Source: Nodularia sphaerocarpa UHCC 0038 (GTDB taxonomy: Bacteria > Cyanobacteriota > Cyanobacteriia > Cyanobacteriales > Nostocaceae). From it: a DNA stretch of 64,000 bases. Where the stretch lies: contig NZ_CP060140.1 in assembly GCF_022376295.1 (NCBI RefSeq), forward strand, positions 1,306,356 through 1,370,355, given 5' to 3'. The notes beneath the pieces are model-generated. The model did not search any database and had not been told where the DNA came from. It saw only the letters and a list, made by a program, of their open reading frames with translations. The position numbers were made by a program, and so were the translations under genes. This document shows positions 43,598 through 53,100 of this stretch, one piece after another. Numbering within the stretch: position 1 is the first letter of the stretch; each line of letters begins with the position of its first letter.

Positions 43598-44335
43598 ATG
43601 CCTGAAAAACCTAAAGTTAATTATGTAGACAGTGCAGTTTACAAACACAGATATAAGTCAGGTAGAAGACCTGAGCCTCAAAGGTGTCCTGTTATCAAAA
43701 GAGATGGCACCCAATGTAAAAATAAAGTAATGCTTGGTTATAAATGTTGTGCATCTCATGGAGGTAAAGCAGCTAAAGCTAGAATCACACATGGTCTACA
43801 TTCAAAATTAGTTAAACAAGAAAATATGAAAGCAATTAAATCACTGTCTGCTAAGGAAAGGAAAGAGTTATTAGCTACTGATTACTCTAAGGAAAGTTTA
43901 CTAGACAACAGCATTATGCTAACTGATGCTATGTTATGTCGCCTTATTGAACATCAATCAGAGTTAATAGAAAGATATGACGCAGCAGTACAATTATCTG
44001 CTTCTGCAACTGGTTCTTCTTCTAGAGAAGTAGAAGTAATGACTAACAATATCAATGGTTTGAGTAAAGCTATCACTGATATATCTAAAGTTATTCAGAT
44101 TCATCAAGCTCAAATTAATGCTACCCTCAAAACTAAAAAAGAATTGAGAGATAAAAATGAAAATGAAGTCACCCTTCAAGCTCTTTATACCCAGCTAAGT
44201 GTAGACCCTAAAGAACTTATACAAGATTTGGTTAAAGCATACTTAACCTCTAACCCTGAAGCTAGAGTTGATGATTTACTTGCTCTTAAACCAGCAGATG
44301 TAGAAATTCAATATGAGCTGGAGGGTGATGACTAA
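43598..44335 (+). CDS. Terminase small subunit-like protein with Cys/His cluster
   Basis: The N-terminal part has a CPVIKRDGTQCKNKVMLGYK motif followed by CCASHGGKAAKARITHGLHS. This zinc-ribbon-like Cys/His cluster is often seen at the start of HGG-type terminase small subunits. A helical oligomerisation region and an acidic tail (PADVEIQYELEGDD) follow. The gene overlaps terL by one base. TerS recognises packaging DNA and delivers it to TerL. Confidence 0.75.
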   Translation: MPEKPKVNYVDSAVYKHRYKSGRRPEPQRCPVIKRDGTQCKNKVMLGYKCCASHGGKAAKARITHGLHSKLVKQENMKAIKSLSAKERKELLATDYSKESLLDNSIMLTDAMLCRLIEHQSELIERYDAAVQLSASATGSSSREVEVMTNNINGLSKAITDISKVIQIHQAQINATLKTKKELRDKNENEVTLQALYTQLSVDPKELIQDLVKAYLTSNPEARVDDLLALKPADVEIQYELEGDD

Positions 44336-45993
44336 TGGATTTGAATTCTATTCCTAGTGATTTAGAAGGCATACTGAAATCAGATATATTAAAATATCAA
44401 TATATTGCTGGTGCTAATGACCCTGTTCTATTTGTTAAGTATTTTCTTGGTGAGAAAGTAAACTATTACTTAAATGAAATTGAAAGACTACACCCTGAAA
44501 CAGGTGCAATAGTCAAAGGTCATCCCAAACAAAGACAATGGCTTAAGCAAGCTGTTAATGCCCAAGAAGGTATATTAAAAGCAGGTAGTAGATCTGGTAA
44601 AACCTTTGTTACTGCACTCATGCACTTATGGTTTTTATTCTATAGGAAAAGACCTACTAGTTCTCCTTTCTATGGTGATCACACTAAAAGATTTCAATCA
44701 ATTAACTGTGCGCCCTCTTTAAAGCAAGCAAAGTTAGTGAAGGATGAAATACTCAACCTAGTTAATGATAGCCCCTTCCTGACTAGCATAGGGTTCATTA
44801 AGCACATTTCTGATGGACAGCAACCTTTTATAGAAACTTGCTTTAACAGTATTATTTGGTTTCAAGCTACTGTTCAAAGAGGTAGATTTATTCTTGGTTT
44901 CTATCTGGATGTAGCCAGCTTAGATGAAGCTGCTAGTGAATATGCTTTGGAACATTTAAGAATGAAAATACTTAATGTCAGAGGTACTGAAGTTAGTGGA
45001 CGTAAGTATTTTATCAGCACACCACAAGGGGAAGGGGATACTTGTGGTGGAGGGGCTATTTACTTTAGGAAAATGTGGAGTGAGTTTAAGCAAAGAAGAC
45101 TTAAACAAGATACCTCAGTAGTCATTGCTGAGTTTAGTCAGTTTGATAACCCATGTAACCCTGAAGAAACCATTAGGTCTAACATGGTGAATATGACTCA
45201 AGCTCAAGTCAGAGAAGAAGTCTTTGGCAAGTTTGCTAACTATGGTGCTACTTTCTTTGCTGGTAGTTATTTAGACAAAGCTGTTGAGAATGGTGAAAAG
45301 CATAGTTGTTTCTTCCCCTATGATGACCCAGTTACAGGTCATTGCTTGCCTGAGCATGGGGCTAGTTTAGAGTTTCCATATCTACCCAAAGGTGGTCCAG
45401 GTTCACAGTTCTTTACAGGTGTGGATGTGGCAGGAGCTACTAATGGTGACAGCACTGTTCTGATCACACTACAATATATTGATAGACAGTTAAGAATTGT
45501 TGCTTTTGAAAGGATTAGTAAGACTCCTCTGTTTGACCAAAATGGGGTTATAGAAAGGATTAAACGTAGGTTAGCCCAATTCCCTGGTGACTTATATTAT
45601 GATGCCACAGCGCTCTCAGGACAGTACCTAAAAGAGTCAATAGAAAAGGAGCTACCTGCTGCTGATGCTGAGTTATGTATACCAATTAACAGCACAAGGA
45701 AACCAGGTAAAAATCAAAAGCATAATCACAAAACTTTAATGCTGAGTAATCTTGCTGGTGCAGTTGAGAAAGCTAAATTGGTAATTCCTTATGATGAGCA
45801 GGATAGACTGAAACAGCTTAAGACTGAGCTTAGGTTTTATAAACTGGATGATAAGGGTTTGGCTACTGATTGTGTTATGGCACTGGCTCTAGCTGCTTAT
45901 GCTTGGAAACGCAGAAGGAATACTAATATCTATGGTGATGATCTGTGGGAAGATCAGGAAGTGAATGAGTTATTAAATATGAGGGTTGGTTAG
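44335..45993 (+). CDS. terL: Terminase large subunit
   Basis: This is the ATP-driven packaging motor and nuclease. The Walker A-like KAGSRSGKTFVTALMH is near residues 82-95, the Walker B-like FYLDVASLDEAASEY near 190, and the coupling motif ISTPQGEGD near 225. The RNase H-like nuclease has GVDVAGATNGDSTVLI near 362, YYDATALSGQYL near 420, and a late acidic DCVMALALA near 525. Length 552 is typical. It ends the late operon instead of starting it, which is unusual. Confidence 0.85.
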   Translation: MDLNSIPSDLEGILKSDILKYQYIAGANDPVLFVKYFLGEKVNYYLNEIERLHPETGAIVKGHPKQRQWLKQAVNAQEGILKAGSRSGKTFVTALMHLWFLFYRKRPTSSPFYGDHTKRFQSINCAPSLKQAKLVKDEILNLVNDSPFLTSIGFIKHISDGQQPFIETCFNSIIWFQATVQRGRFILGFYLDVASLDEAASEYALEHLRMKILNVRGTEVSGRKYFISTPQGEGDTCGGGAIYFRKMWSEFKQRRLKQDTSVVIAEFSQFDNPCNPEETIRSNMVNMTQAQVREEVFGKFANYGATFFAGSYLDKAVENGEKHSCFFPYDDPVTGHCLPEHGASLEFPYLPKGGPGSQFFTGVDVAGATNGDSTVLITLQYIDRQLRIVAFERISKTPLFDQNGVIERIKRRLAQFPGDLYYDATALSGQYLKESIEKELPAADAELCIPINSTRKPGKNQKHNHKTLMLSNLAGAVEKAKLVIPYDEQDRLKQLKTELRFYKLDDKGLATDCVMALALAAYAWKRRRNTNIYGDDLWEDQEVNELLNMRVG

Positions 45994-46030
45994 AGTTATT
46001 TGTTTAGCTTGCTTTTATTAAATAATGTAT

Positions 46031-46405
46031 CTAAGCCTTAAGTAATTTGTTTGCTTCTCCTTCTCTTATTAGATCAAACTCCCAAACTAATTTGCCTGAC
46101 TCATCTGTACAGGATTTTACTATATTTATATACCAACTTATTCCTTTGTCATCAATAAATCTTGTAAAACTATTAGTATAAACTTCATAACCTTTTTCTA
46201 ATAAAACTTTTCTGTCGCTGTCATAGATTCTAGCCTGAGCATCATAAGACTTAAAATTTGAAGAACCTGGGGGATAAGGAACTGGTAAAGAATAAATACA
46301 AAACTGAGTACACTTAATTTTTAAAGGTAGGGGTGAACCTTCAAATCCTAATACTAGCTGAAGATTGATATTTTCATATTGTTCATCTGACACTGTTGGC
46401 TGCAT
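46031..46405 (-). CDS. Unknown protein, 124 aa, antisense next to attR
   Basis: The gene is convergent with terL and is the last gene before attR. The product is a mixed alpha/beta soluble-looking protein (LQLVLGFEGSPLPLKIKCTQ, ISWYINIVKSCTDESGKLVW). No signal, membrane helix or catalytic motif is visible. Its place at the element's edge and its opposite strand are typical of cargo or lysogenic-conversion genes, but that is inference only. Confidence 0.5.
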   Translation of the reverse strand: MQPTVSDEQYENINLQLVLGFEGSPLPLKIKCTQFCIYSLPVPYPPGSSNFKSYDAQARIYDSDRKVLLEKGYEVYTNSFTRFIDDKGISWYINIVKSCTDESGKLVWEFDLIREGEANKLLKA

Positions 46406-46553
46406 AAGTTTTTAACTCTGGTTTATTTGCAACTGTAGCAGGCACATATCAGGGTGTCACCTGTAAATATACTTAATCAGTTATAAGAAAATTTATTTGA
46501 ATCTAAAAGCTTCTCAGTACAAACATTATTCTTTACAAAACTTAACAGTAGTC

Positions 46554-46585
46554 TTGTTTAAAATTGACATAAACTGCCATATAAT
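46554..46585 (+). promoter_or_regulatory. Candidate element-supplied promoter for the intact tRNA-Ala
   Basis: A perfect TATAAT (46580-46585) lies 77 bases upstream of the tRNA, with TTGTTT (46554-46559) as a poorly spaced -35. A TTGACA at 46564 is too close to pair with it. Because the repeat starts at 46660, any promoter here was brought by the element, not the host. Confidence 0.35.
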
Positions 46586-46659
46586 CAATTACAAGATAAC
46601 TTTAGAGAAAGTCCTCTATTAGGCAGAAAGCTATATAGAGAGAGCTTTATAGGGAATCC

Positions 46660-46706
46660 TAGGGGGCTATAGCACAGTTGGTAGCGCGTCTCAATGGCAT
46701 TGAGAA
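46660..46706 (+). repeat. attR: second copy of the 47-bp att repeat
   Basis: It is identical to 26810-26856 and continues into the rest of the tRNA (ggtcagcgg...), so this is the side where the chromosomal 3' half of the tRNA remains. Confidence 0.95.
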
Positions 46707-46735
46707 GGTCAGCGGTTCGAATCCGCTTAGCTCCA
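46663..46735 (+). tRNA. tRNA-Ala (anticodon GGC)
   Basis: A full cloverleaf can be drawn. The acceptor is GGGGCTA/TAGCTCC with the G3-T70 pair that specifies alanine. The anticodon arm is TCTCA-ATGGCAT-TGAGA (GGC at positions 34-36), and the T arm AGCGG-TTCGAAT-CCGCT with discriminator A. CCA is not encoded. The D stem GCAC/GCGC has an A12-C23 mismatch, which is present in both the attL and attR copies. Positions 1-44 come from the element-side repeat. Confidence 0.93.
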
Positions 46736-46776
46736 TATTTTAATTATCCAGTCACGAAAGCTGGAATGTTTGACTT

Positions 46777-46933
46777 CAATACTTTTCGGTTAAGGTTGTG
46801 TTCGCGTAGCGTGCCGTAGGCAATCCCCCCAACCCCCCTTGAAAAAGGGGGGCTAAAGTCCTTAAAGTCCCCCTTCTTAAGGGGGATTTAGGGGGATCTC
46901 CAATGAGCAAATATCGTTAACCGAACAGTATTG
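46777..46933. mobile_element. MITE-like element with 19-bp inverted ends
   Basis: CAATACTTTTCGGTTAAGG at 46777-46795 and its inverted partner CGTTAACCGAACAGTATTG at 46915-46933 differ at two of 19 positions. The 157-bp interior holds the cgcgtagcgtgccgtaggc motif and an inverted ccccctt...aaggggg stem. It has no open frame. It lies 41 bases past the tRNA end. Confidence 0.6.
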
Positions 46934-47025
46934 CTTTTGACTTTAACCATAACTTTGCCTTAAAACTTTGGTCAGCAGCGCTACTTAACATGAACGAATG
47001 ACAGAAATCACCCCACAAACAACAC

Positions 47026-47157
47026 CTAATTTTCTTTTTTCAGCTTGTTTACGCAAAAATTAGCAACCTCTTGGCGTATATAATACAAGCGTTTGGGATT
47101 TTTCACATCTGCAAGTTGGACTATTGTATTGTCGTCTTGACACCCGGTGATGAGCAT
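47026..47157 (-). CDS. Possible small ORF or gene remnant, 43 aa
   Basis: The frame reads MLITGCQDDNTIVQLADVKN and ends FCVNKLKKEN. Composition looks protein-like, but there is no ribosome site and no family match. It lies about 80 bases downstream of hsdS on the same strand and could be the end of a decayed gene. Confidence 0.3.
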   Translation of the reverse strand: MLITGCQDDNTIVQLADVKNPKRLYYIRQEVANFCVNKLKKEN

Positions 47158-47236
47158 CTGGTGGTGTCATGATATGGGATAATCCTTCAGGAATGGTTTT
47201 TTTAGATTCTGGGGAGGATTCTGTATAGTTAGTCCT

Positions 47237-48511
47237 TTATTTAACTGTAATTTGTCCGTTCATTAGCATGGGAAGTAACCAATCTCTGAGTTGGGTTAGT
47301 TGTTGATTTTGTTTAAAAATATTTATTCTTTTATAATCTAAAGGTTTAGTTAATTCATAATATCGTTTAATTAAATCTTCACCTGGAAATAGAATCAAAA
47401 TACTTTTTAGGGATTCTAATGAAAGATTTTTTATTGTTGAACCTGTAGCAACATTCCATAATTGTTTTTGAGTATGTTCTAATTTTAAAAACTGATAACA
47501 ATAAGGTCTATATTTTCTTTTGCAGTTAATGTAAGCAGCACTTTTTCCAAGCATCACTTTTTCGCCGGTATAGATAGCTAAATTTCCTAATGTGCCATTA
47601 ATTGATAAAAGAATAGTTTCTCCATTTAATTCAATAAAATATTTTTTATATTCATCAAGACTGACTTTTTTAGTATCATTATCAATTACAATAAATCCAT
47701 TATTAAGATTATTTCCATTTATAAAGCTATAATCGGAAATGTCTACATATTTAGGTGTTCCATGAATACCATCTCCAATTTTATCGCAAAAATATGATAA
47801 CTTCTTAACTTCCCAACCCGCAGGAATTTCTCGTTTAAGCTCCTGATTATAGACCATTTTACCGCCAGAGGATTTGTAAGGCTTGCCGTTTTCATCGGGA
47901 AAATCAAACTGCACAAACCAATAATCATATATTGTTTTCGCTAGATTCTCTAATTCTGCATTGATGCGATTATTAAGTTCTATTTTGTCATCAAGAGAAG
48001 AGAGAACAGATGCTATTTTTTTCTGTGTTGAAATTTCTGGATACGGAATTATAACATTATGTAGATTCCCTATTGGTAGTTGAGGTTGTGCGCTACCAGA
48101 AGTATTTTTTAAAATCTGTTTTTTAAAAACGCTAGATCGTAAGTAAAGATATAAGTAGTATGGATATATTTTACTTTCATCTGCTCTTAGTATTACCATT
48201 CCAGAATTAATTCTGATGTTTTTATAGGGAATACTTTCATTAAAATATGCAACGTTACCGACTGTTCCTCTGGTTGTCAAGATAATATCTTTTAACTTAG
48301 CTTTCCCTTTTCTTAGTTGACTATCTTTTTCTTGTGAGATAAAGTCGGTTGAATTAAAATAAAACCCGTTTTTAGTAACATTCCCTGTATTCAAAAAAAG
48401 GCAATAACCGTAATTTTGAAATTCTTCCTTTGTTGGATAATTTGTTCCTCTATCGCCATCAATAATTTCTATAGGTGCTTCTTTAAATGTTTGCCTTTTC
48501 CAATCACTCAT
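47237..48511 (-). CDS. hsdS: Type I restriction-modification specificity subunit HsdS
   Basis: The 424-residue protein has two target-recognition domains, each followed by a conserved helix. The first ends QLPIGNLHNVIIPYPEISTQ then KKIASVLSSLDDKIELNNRI. The second starts EIPAGWEVKKLSYFCDKIGD and ends LESLKSILILFPG. HsdS sets the bipartite DNA target of the complex. It overlaps hsdM by 8 bases and ends the operon. The two half-sites cannot be predicted by reading. Confidence 0.93.
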   Translation of the reverse strand: MSDWKRQTFKEAPIEIIDGDRGTNYPTKEEFQNYGYCLFLNTGNVTKNGFYFNSTDFISQEKDSQLRKGKAKLKDIILTTRGTVGNVAYFNESIPYKNIRINSGMVILRADESKIYPYYLYLYLRSSVFKKQILKNTSGSAQPQLPIGNLHNVIIPYPEISTQKKIASVLSSLDDKIELNNRINAELENLAKTIYDYWFVQFDFPDENGKPYKSSGGKMVYNQELKREIPAGWEVKKLSYFCDKIGDGIHGTPKYVDISDYSFINGNNLNNGFIVIDNDTKKVSLDEYKKYFIELNGETILLSINGTLGNLAIYTGEKVMLGKSAAYINCKRKYRPYCYQFLKLEHTQKQLWNVATGSTIKNLSLESLKSILILFPGEDLIKRYYELTKPLDYKRINIFKQNQQLTQLRDWLLPMLMNGQITVK

Positions 48512-50135
48512 ATCGTAACCCCTCTAACTGCTGCTTAATCTCATCCTCCAACTTCCTAGACTCAGCAAAAAGACTATTCAAATTATATGTAAACCCCTTA
48601 ATTTTATCCTCAAACTCCTCTTGAGTAATATCTGTATACTCAATCTTCACATCAAAATATTGCCCAGCACTGAGAGAATAATTTTTTTCTGCAATTTGTT
48701 CATAACTCACCACTACAGAAAAATCATCAATGGCTTTCTTATCATTAAAAGTTGTAATAATTTGATTTTCTTCCGCTTCGGTTAAAACCGTTTTTTGATT
48801 CTTCCCATCCTTCACAGTTTCACCCAAACTAGAAGCATCAATCAAAACTACATCATCCTTATTCTCCTTATCAATAAACACAATAGAAACATTCGTTCCC
48901 GTCGTTGCAAAAATATTACTCGGCATGGATACCACACCTGCTAACATTTTCTCATCTACTAATTTTGTCCGAATAGCTTTATCAATACCCGACTGTGCGG
49001 TAATAAAACCCGTAGGAACAACTACCGCAGCTTTACCATTCTCATTGAGAGAATAAATAATATGTTGTAAAAACAGCGTATAAATCGCCATTTTATCCGT
49101 AGCTTTGTTAGGAACTTTAGAAATACCCGCAAAAAAACGCTCTTTATTAGCTTTTGTCTCTAAATCATCTCGATAATCACTAAAATCCATCTTAAAAGGT
49201 GGATTAGAAACTATATAATCAAACTTCATTAATCCTGCACCTTGTTTGTGATAAGGATGTAATAAAGTATTACCTTGAATAATATTAGGAATCGAATGGA
49301 CAAGATTATTTAAAATCAAATTCAACCGTAATAAACTAGAAGCCTTTTGAGAAATATCCTGAGAATAAATAGTACAGTTATCTTCACCAATAGCATGAGC
49401 AATATTCATTAACAAAGTTCCTGAACCCGCAGAAGGATCATAAACCGTGACATTCTGTACATTATCCTTTACCAAAATCGCCGCCATAATTTTAGCTACG
49501 GCATGGGGTGTATAATATTCCGCATACTTACCACCATTATCTTTGTTATAATCTTTAATTAAATATTCAAATAAAGTCGCAAAAAAATCATATTTCTGTG
49601 TAAAAATATGTTCCGCACTAAATTTAACCAACTGGTTAATCATTGCTTTGCAAAAAGCATCACGTTTATAAGTATCTGTAATAAATTCACTGACTCTATC
49701 AAACAGAGGAATTTTTGTATCTCCTTCCGTTTTAACTGAGAAAATATCACTATTTTGAATGGCTATATCTCGCAAAGTATCATCAAATAACTTAGCAAAA
49801 TTATCATCATTCTGTTTTTCAAACAAAGTGGAAATAAAATGGTCTGGTTTTAGATTGGCTGTATTAGCAGGTAATTGTAATAATATAAATTCATAGTCAT
49901 CCTCAGTCTTATTTTTTAATACCTGTTCCCATTTTTCTGCTTGAGCAATTTCTTCATCAATCTTTTTTACCTCATAAGCAAATTTATCATTAGTGAATTT
50001 ATAAAGAAAAACTTGAGTAATGATTTTAAACTCATTACCATCATTACCCAAACCATAGGAAGCACAAATAGCCTTGAGACTATCAATTAATTCTTTAATT
50101 TTACTGGTAAAATCTAAACTGTCTAGGTGTTTCAT
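48504..50135 (-). CDS. hsdM: Type I restriction-modification methyltransferase subunit HsdM
   Basis: This is an N6-adenine methyltransferase of 543 residues. An N-terminal helical HsdM_N region (LDSLDFTSKIKELIDSLKAI) precedes the SAM motif I VYDPSAGSGTLLMNIAHA (about 230-247) and the catalytic motif IV YIVSNPPFKMDF (about 305-316). YAEYYTPHAVAKIMA just before motif I is a standard HsdM landmark. It overlaps hsdR by four bases and hsdS by eight, so the three subunits are translationally coupled. Confidence 0.96.
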   Translation of the reverse strand: MKHLDSLDFTSKIKELIDSLKAICASYGLGNDGNEFKIITQVFLYKFTNDKFAYEVKKIDEEIAQAEKWEQVLKNKTEDDYEFILLQLPANTANLKPDHFISTLFEKQNDDNFAKLFDDTLRDIAIQNSDIFSVKTEGDTKIPLFDRVSEFITDTYKRDAFCKAMINQLVKFSAEHIFTQKYDFFATLFEYLIKDYNKDNGGKYAEYYTPHAVAKIMAAILVKDNVQNVTVYDPSAGSGTLLMNIAHAIGEDNCTIYSQDISQKASSLLRLNLILNNLVHSIPNIIQGNTLLHPYHKQGAGLMKFDYIVSNPPFKMDFSDYRDDLETKANKERFFAGISKVPNKATDKMAIYTLFLQHIIYSLNENGKAAVVVPTGFITAQSGIDKAIRTKLVDEKMLAGVVSMPSNIFATTGTNVSIVFIDKENKDDVVLIDASSLGETVKDGKNQKTVLTEAEENQIITTFNDKKAIDDFSVVVSYEQIAEKNYSLSAGQYFDVKIEYTDITQEEFEDKIKGFTYNLNSLFAESRKLEDEIKQQLEGLRYE

Positions 50136-53100
50136 GCACTAAATCGGTTATACTCGCTTATATATTCTTTTACAATTAAATTATTGATGTACTTAGACAT
50201 TTCCGCATTAATATCAATTTTTTGTTGATTCTTAAATTGGTCAATAAGTAATCTTATCATCTGTTGGCTAAAATAACTCTCATTATTCAGAATTTTGGTG
50301 TTTTGTAAAATAAGATCATCTGCTTTAGTCTTTAAACCACGCAATGCTTCATAAATTTTTCGTTCTGTAACAGCAAATTTTCCCGCTTCTAACAAACGCT
50401 TATGAATGCGGACATATTTAACATCTTGATCATACTTAGCTTTTAATAGATTATTTTGTCTGTTAACTTCTTTAATCTGTTCATAAATTCGATTCAAACT
50501 GCTAATATTTTGATTCATTTGTTCTTGCTTGACTTCACTTAACTTTTTCTGTTTAAATAATCTTTCTAATTCCTCTTTTAAACTGATAAATTGCGGATCT
50601 ACTTGATCAAAATTATTAGCTAATGCTTCACGAGTACGACGTAATGTATTTTTTAGTTCATCCGCTAATACCAGTTCTTCTTCACCAACTTTGTCAAAGG
50701 AAAAAATTATATCTTCTAATGCTGCATTTAGCAAGTTTCCCGTTTCCGTACCACTTTCTAAACGCTGTTTGAGATTAATCATATCTACTCTGTTACTAGC
50801 TTCTCTATATAATACATTCAATTTTTGGAAGTCTGCTTTTTCTAACAGTTCATATTTTCCCATTAACCGAATCAAATTATAGAGACTTTTGGCATTTTCT
50901 AAAGATTTTTTCAGAACTAAAATAGTATCTCGCTCATGTATTTGATTAATTTGTTGAGAGAAAATTTCTGCGTTAGTAGTATCATAACGGAATAGAACAT
51001 CTTCAATTTCGGCAATTTCTGTTTTTATTTCTTCTGGAGATTTAAACAAATGAGAATAATGTTCTAATTCATCTCCTAATTCTGCTTGTAATTCCTTAAA
51101 ATATGCCTCATTTGTCGCATCAAATTCTTTGCGAATATCTGCAAAATCCACTACAAACCCATAGCGAAAATTTTTATAAGGACGGTTAACGCGGGTTAAT
51201 GCTTGTAATAAATTATGTCGTTTAATTAATCTTCCTAAATAAAGTTTTTTCAACCGTTTAGCATCAAAACCAGTCAATAACATATTATAAACAAATAAAA
51301 TATCAATCTTACCTTCTTTAAATTCTTCAATCCAATTTTTACGTTCTTCTTTTGTCGCGATATCATGGAGAATTAAAGCTGCGGTTTTTACCTGATTTTT
51401 ACTGTCTTGATTTGCTTGTTTTTCTTGGAAAATTTCATATAATTTTTTTGCTTGTTCTGCACTATCACAAATTACCATCGCACCGATAGAATGATCATCA
51501 AACCTAATCCGGCTATTTTCAAAGTCATGAATAATATATTCCAATAATGGTTTTACATATTTTGCATGGGAAAATACTAATTTTTTATCAATTTCTCCTT
51601 TTAATACTTCAATTTCATCTAACGCTTCTTGTAAAGTCAGTTTATAACTGGTTTCAATTTCTTCTCGAATTAGTCTTAATGTATAACCATCAGCAATGGA
51701 AGCATTATAATAATATTTATGAATATAGTCACCAAATAGCATTTTGGAATTATAATCATTACCCAATAGAGGAGTTCCCGTTAAACCGATTTTAATAGCA
51801 TTTCGATCCGATTGACTCAAATTTGCTAAAAAACTACCTTTGGGGTTATAACTGCGATGCACTTCATCTAAAAAGTAAACACGTTGAATATTCACATCAT
51901 AATCTTGAGTTTTGATCACATCAGGATCATCTTTAAATTTTTGGATATTTACTACTGTAATTTCTGATTTACCAGAAAGGTTATGAATGACACTTGTAGA
52001 TTTAATATCATTAGCAAAAGCATTTTTAGAGTCTATGGTATGCACAGTTAAACCACGACTAGTAAACTCTTTTTTTGCCTGTTCTAATAAATCCAGACGA
52101 TCTACAATAAAGTAAAATTTAGGAATAACTTTTTCAGCCCGGAAATAGTCTGTTAAGACTTTAACATTATAATAAGCTAAAGCGGTTTTACCACTGCCTT
52201 GAGTATGCCAAATAATCCCACTTCTTACCCCTTCAGCTAATTTTGTTTGAATGGCTTTAGTAGCAAAAATTTGGGGATAGCGCATAATATGTTGTTGCCA
52301 ACCACTGGCTTCTTTGACATAAGCGATCGCATATCCTAAAATAAACTTTATCCGCTCTTGACTAAATAGTGAAGTTAATAATCTATTATTGGGAGAATGG
52401 GGAGATTTATTAGTAATAAATTCAGGATTATTTTTGATAATCTGTAAATTATTATCTGTCAGTACAAAATTTTCTAATTCTTCATTTTCTGGTTGTAAAA
52501 GCAATGATAAATCAAGATTTTCTTCTTCGCGAAAATAATTAAAATCATGGCTTGTATAGGAGGGAGAAGCATAAAAAACCCCTGCTATTGGTTCTATAGA
52601 TTCATTGTCATATTCCATATTATTAGAAAATACCATGAATTGCGTAATGTTCGCAAATCTTCTTAACCTCTTATTACTAAATCTGGTATTACTTCGCTTA
52701 ATTTCGGCAAGCATACCATCTTGATTATTTGGTATTTTTAATTCTATAAAAGCTAAAGGTATACCATTAATTAAAATAGTAATATCTGGACGAAATTCTT
52801 CATCACCATTTTGATATGTTAATTCTGTAACTACATGAAAATTATTATTCTCAAAATTACTAAAATCTATAATTTTATATCCTGACTGTTGGGTTAATAA
52901 TTTATAAAAACTATTACCTAAATCTTCATTTTCTAATAAAAAGCAAATTTCTTCTAAAATTCGAGTAGTATCACCCTCTTCAATGTCAGGATTAATCCGA
53001 GTTATACTTTGTTTAAAAATATCTATAAAAATATTATTTTCTGGATTATAAACTGCATTTTTTAGCGATAAGTATTCATAACCTAATCGCCATAAATGTA

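Larger units (their letters stand above)
26810..46706. mobile_element. Prophage-like element, 19.9 kb, integrated in tRNA-Ala(GGC)
   Basis: The element is bounded by a perfect 47-bp direct repeat (26810-26856 and 46660-46706) covering tRNA positions 1-44. It carries an integrase beside attL, leftward replication and regulation genes, a non-coding repeat region and a rightward head/fibre/terminase operon. The genes are visibly more AT-rich than the host flanks and lack the HIP1 density of the chromosome. No tape measure, tail tube, baseplate, endolysin or repressor was recognised. It may be a very small podovirus-like prophage, a capsid-encoding satellite, or a partly decayed phage. Confidence 0.9.

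Noticed and set aside
26810..46706. Heterocyst-specific excision element like those in nifD or hupL
   Set aside because: The integrase active-site variant recalls XisA/XisC, but the tRNA is intact without excision and the element carries phage head genes. It is kept only as a possibility in the integrase finding.
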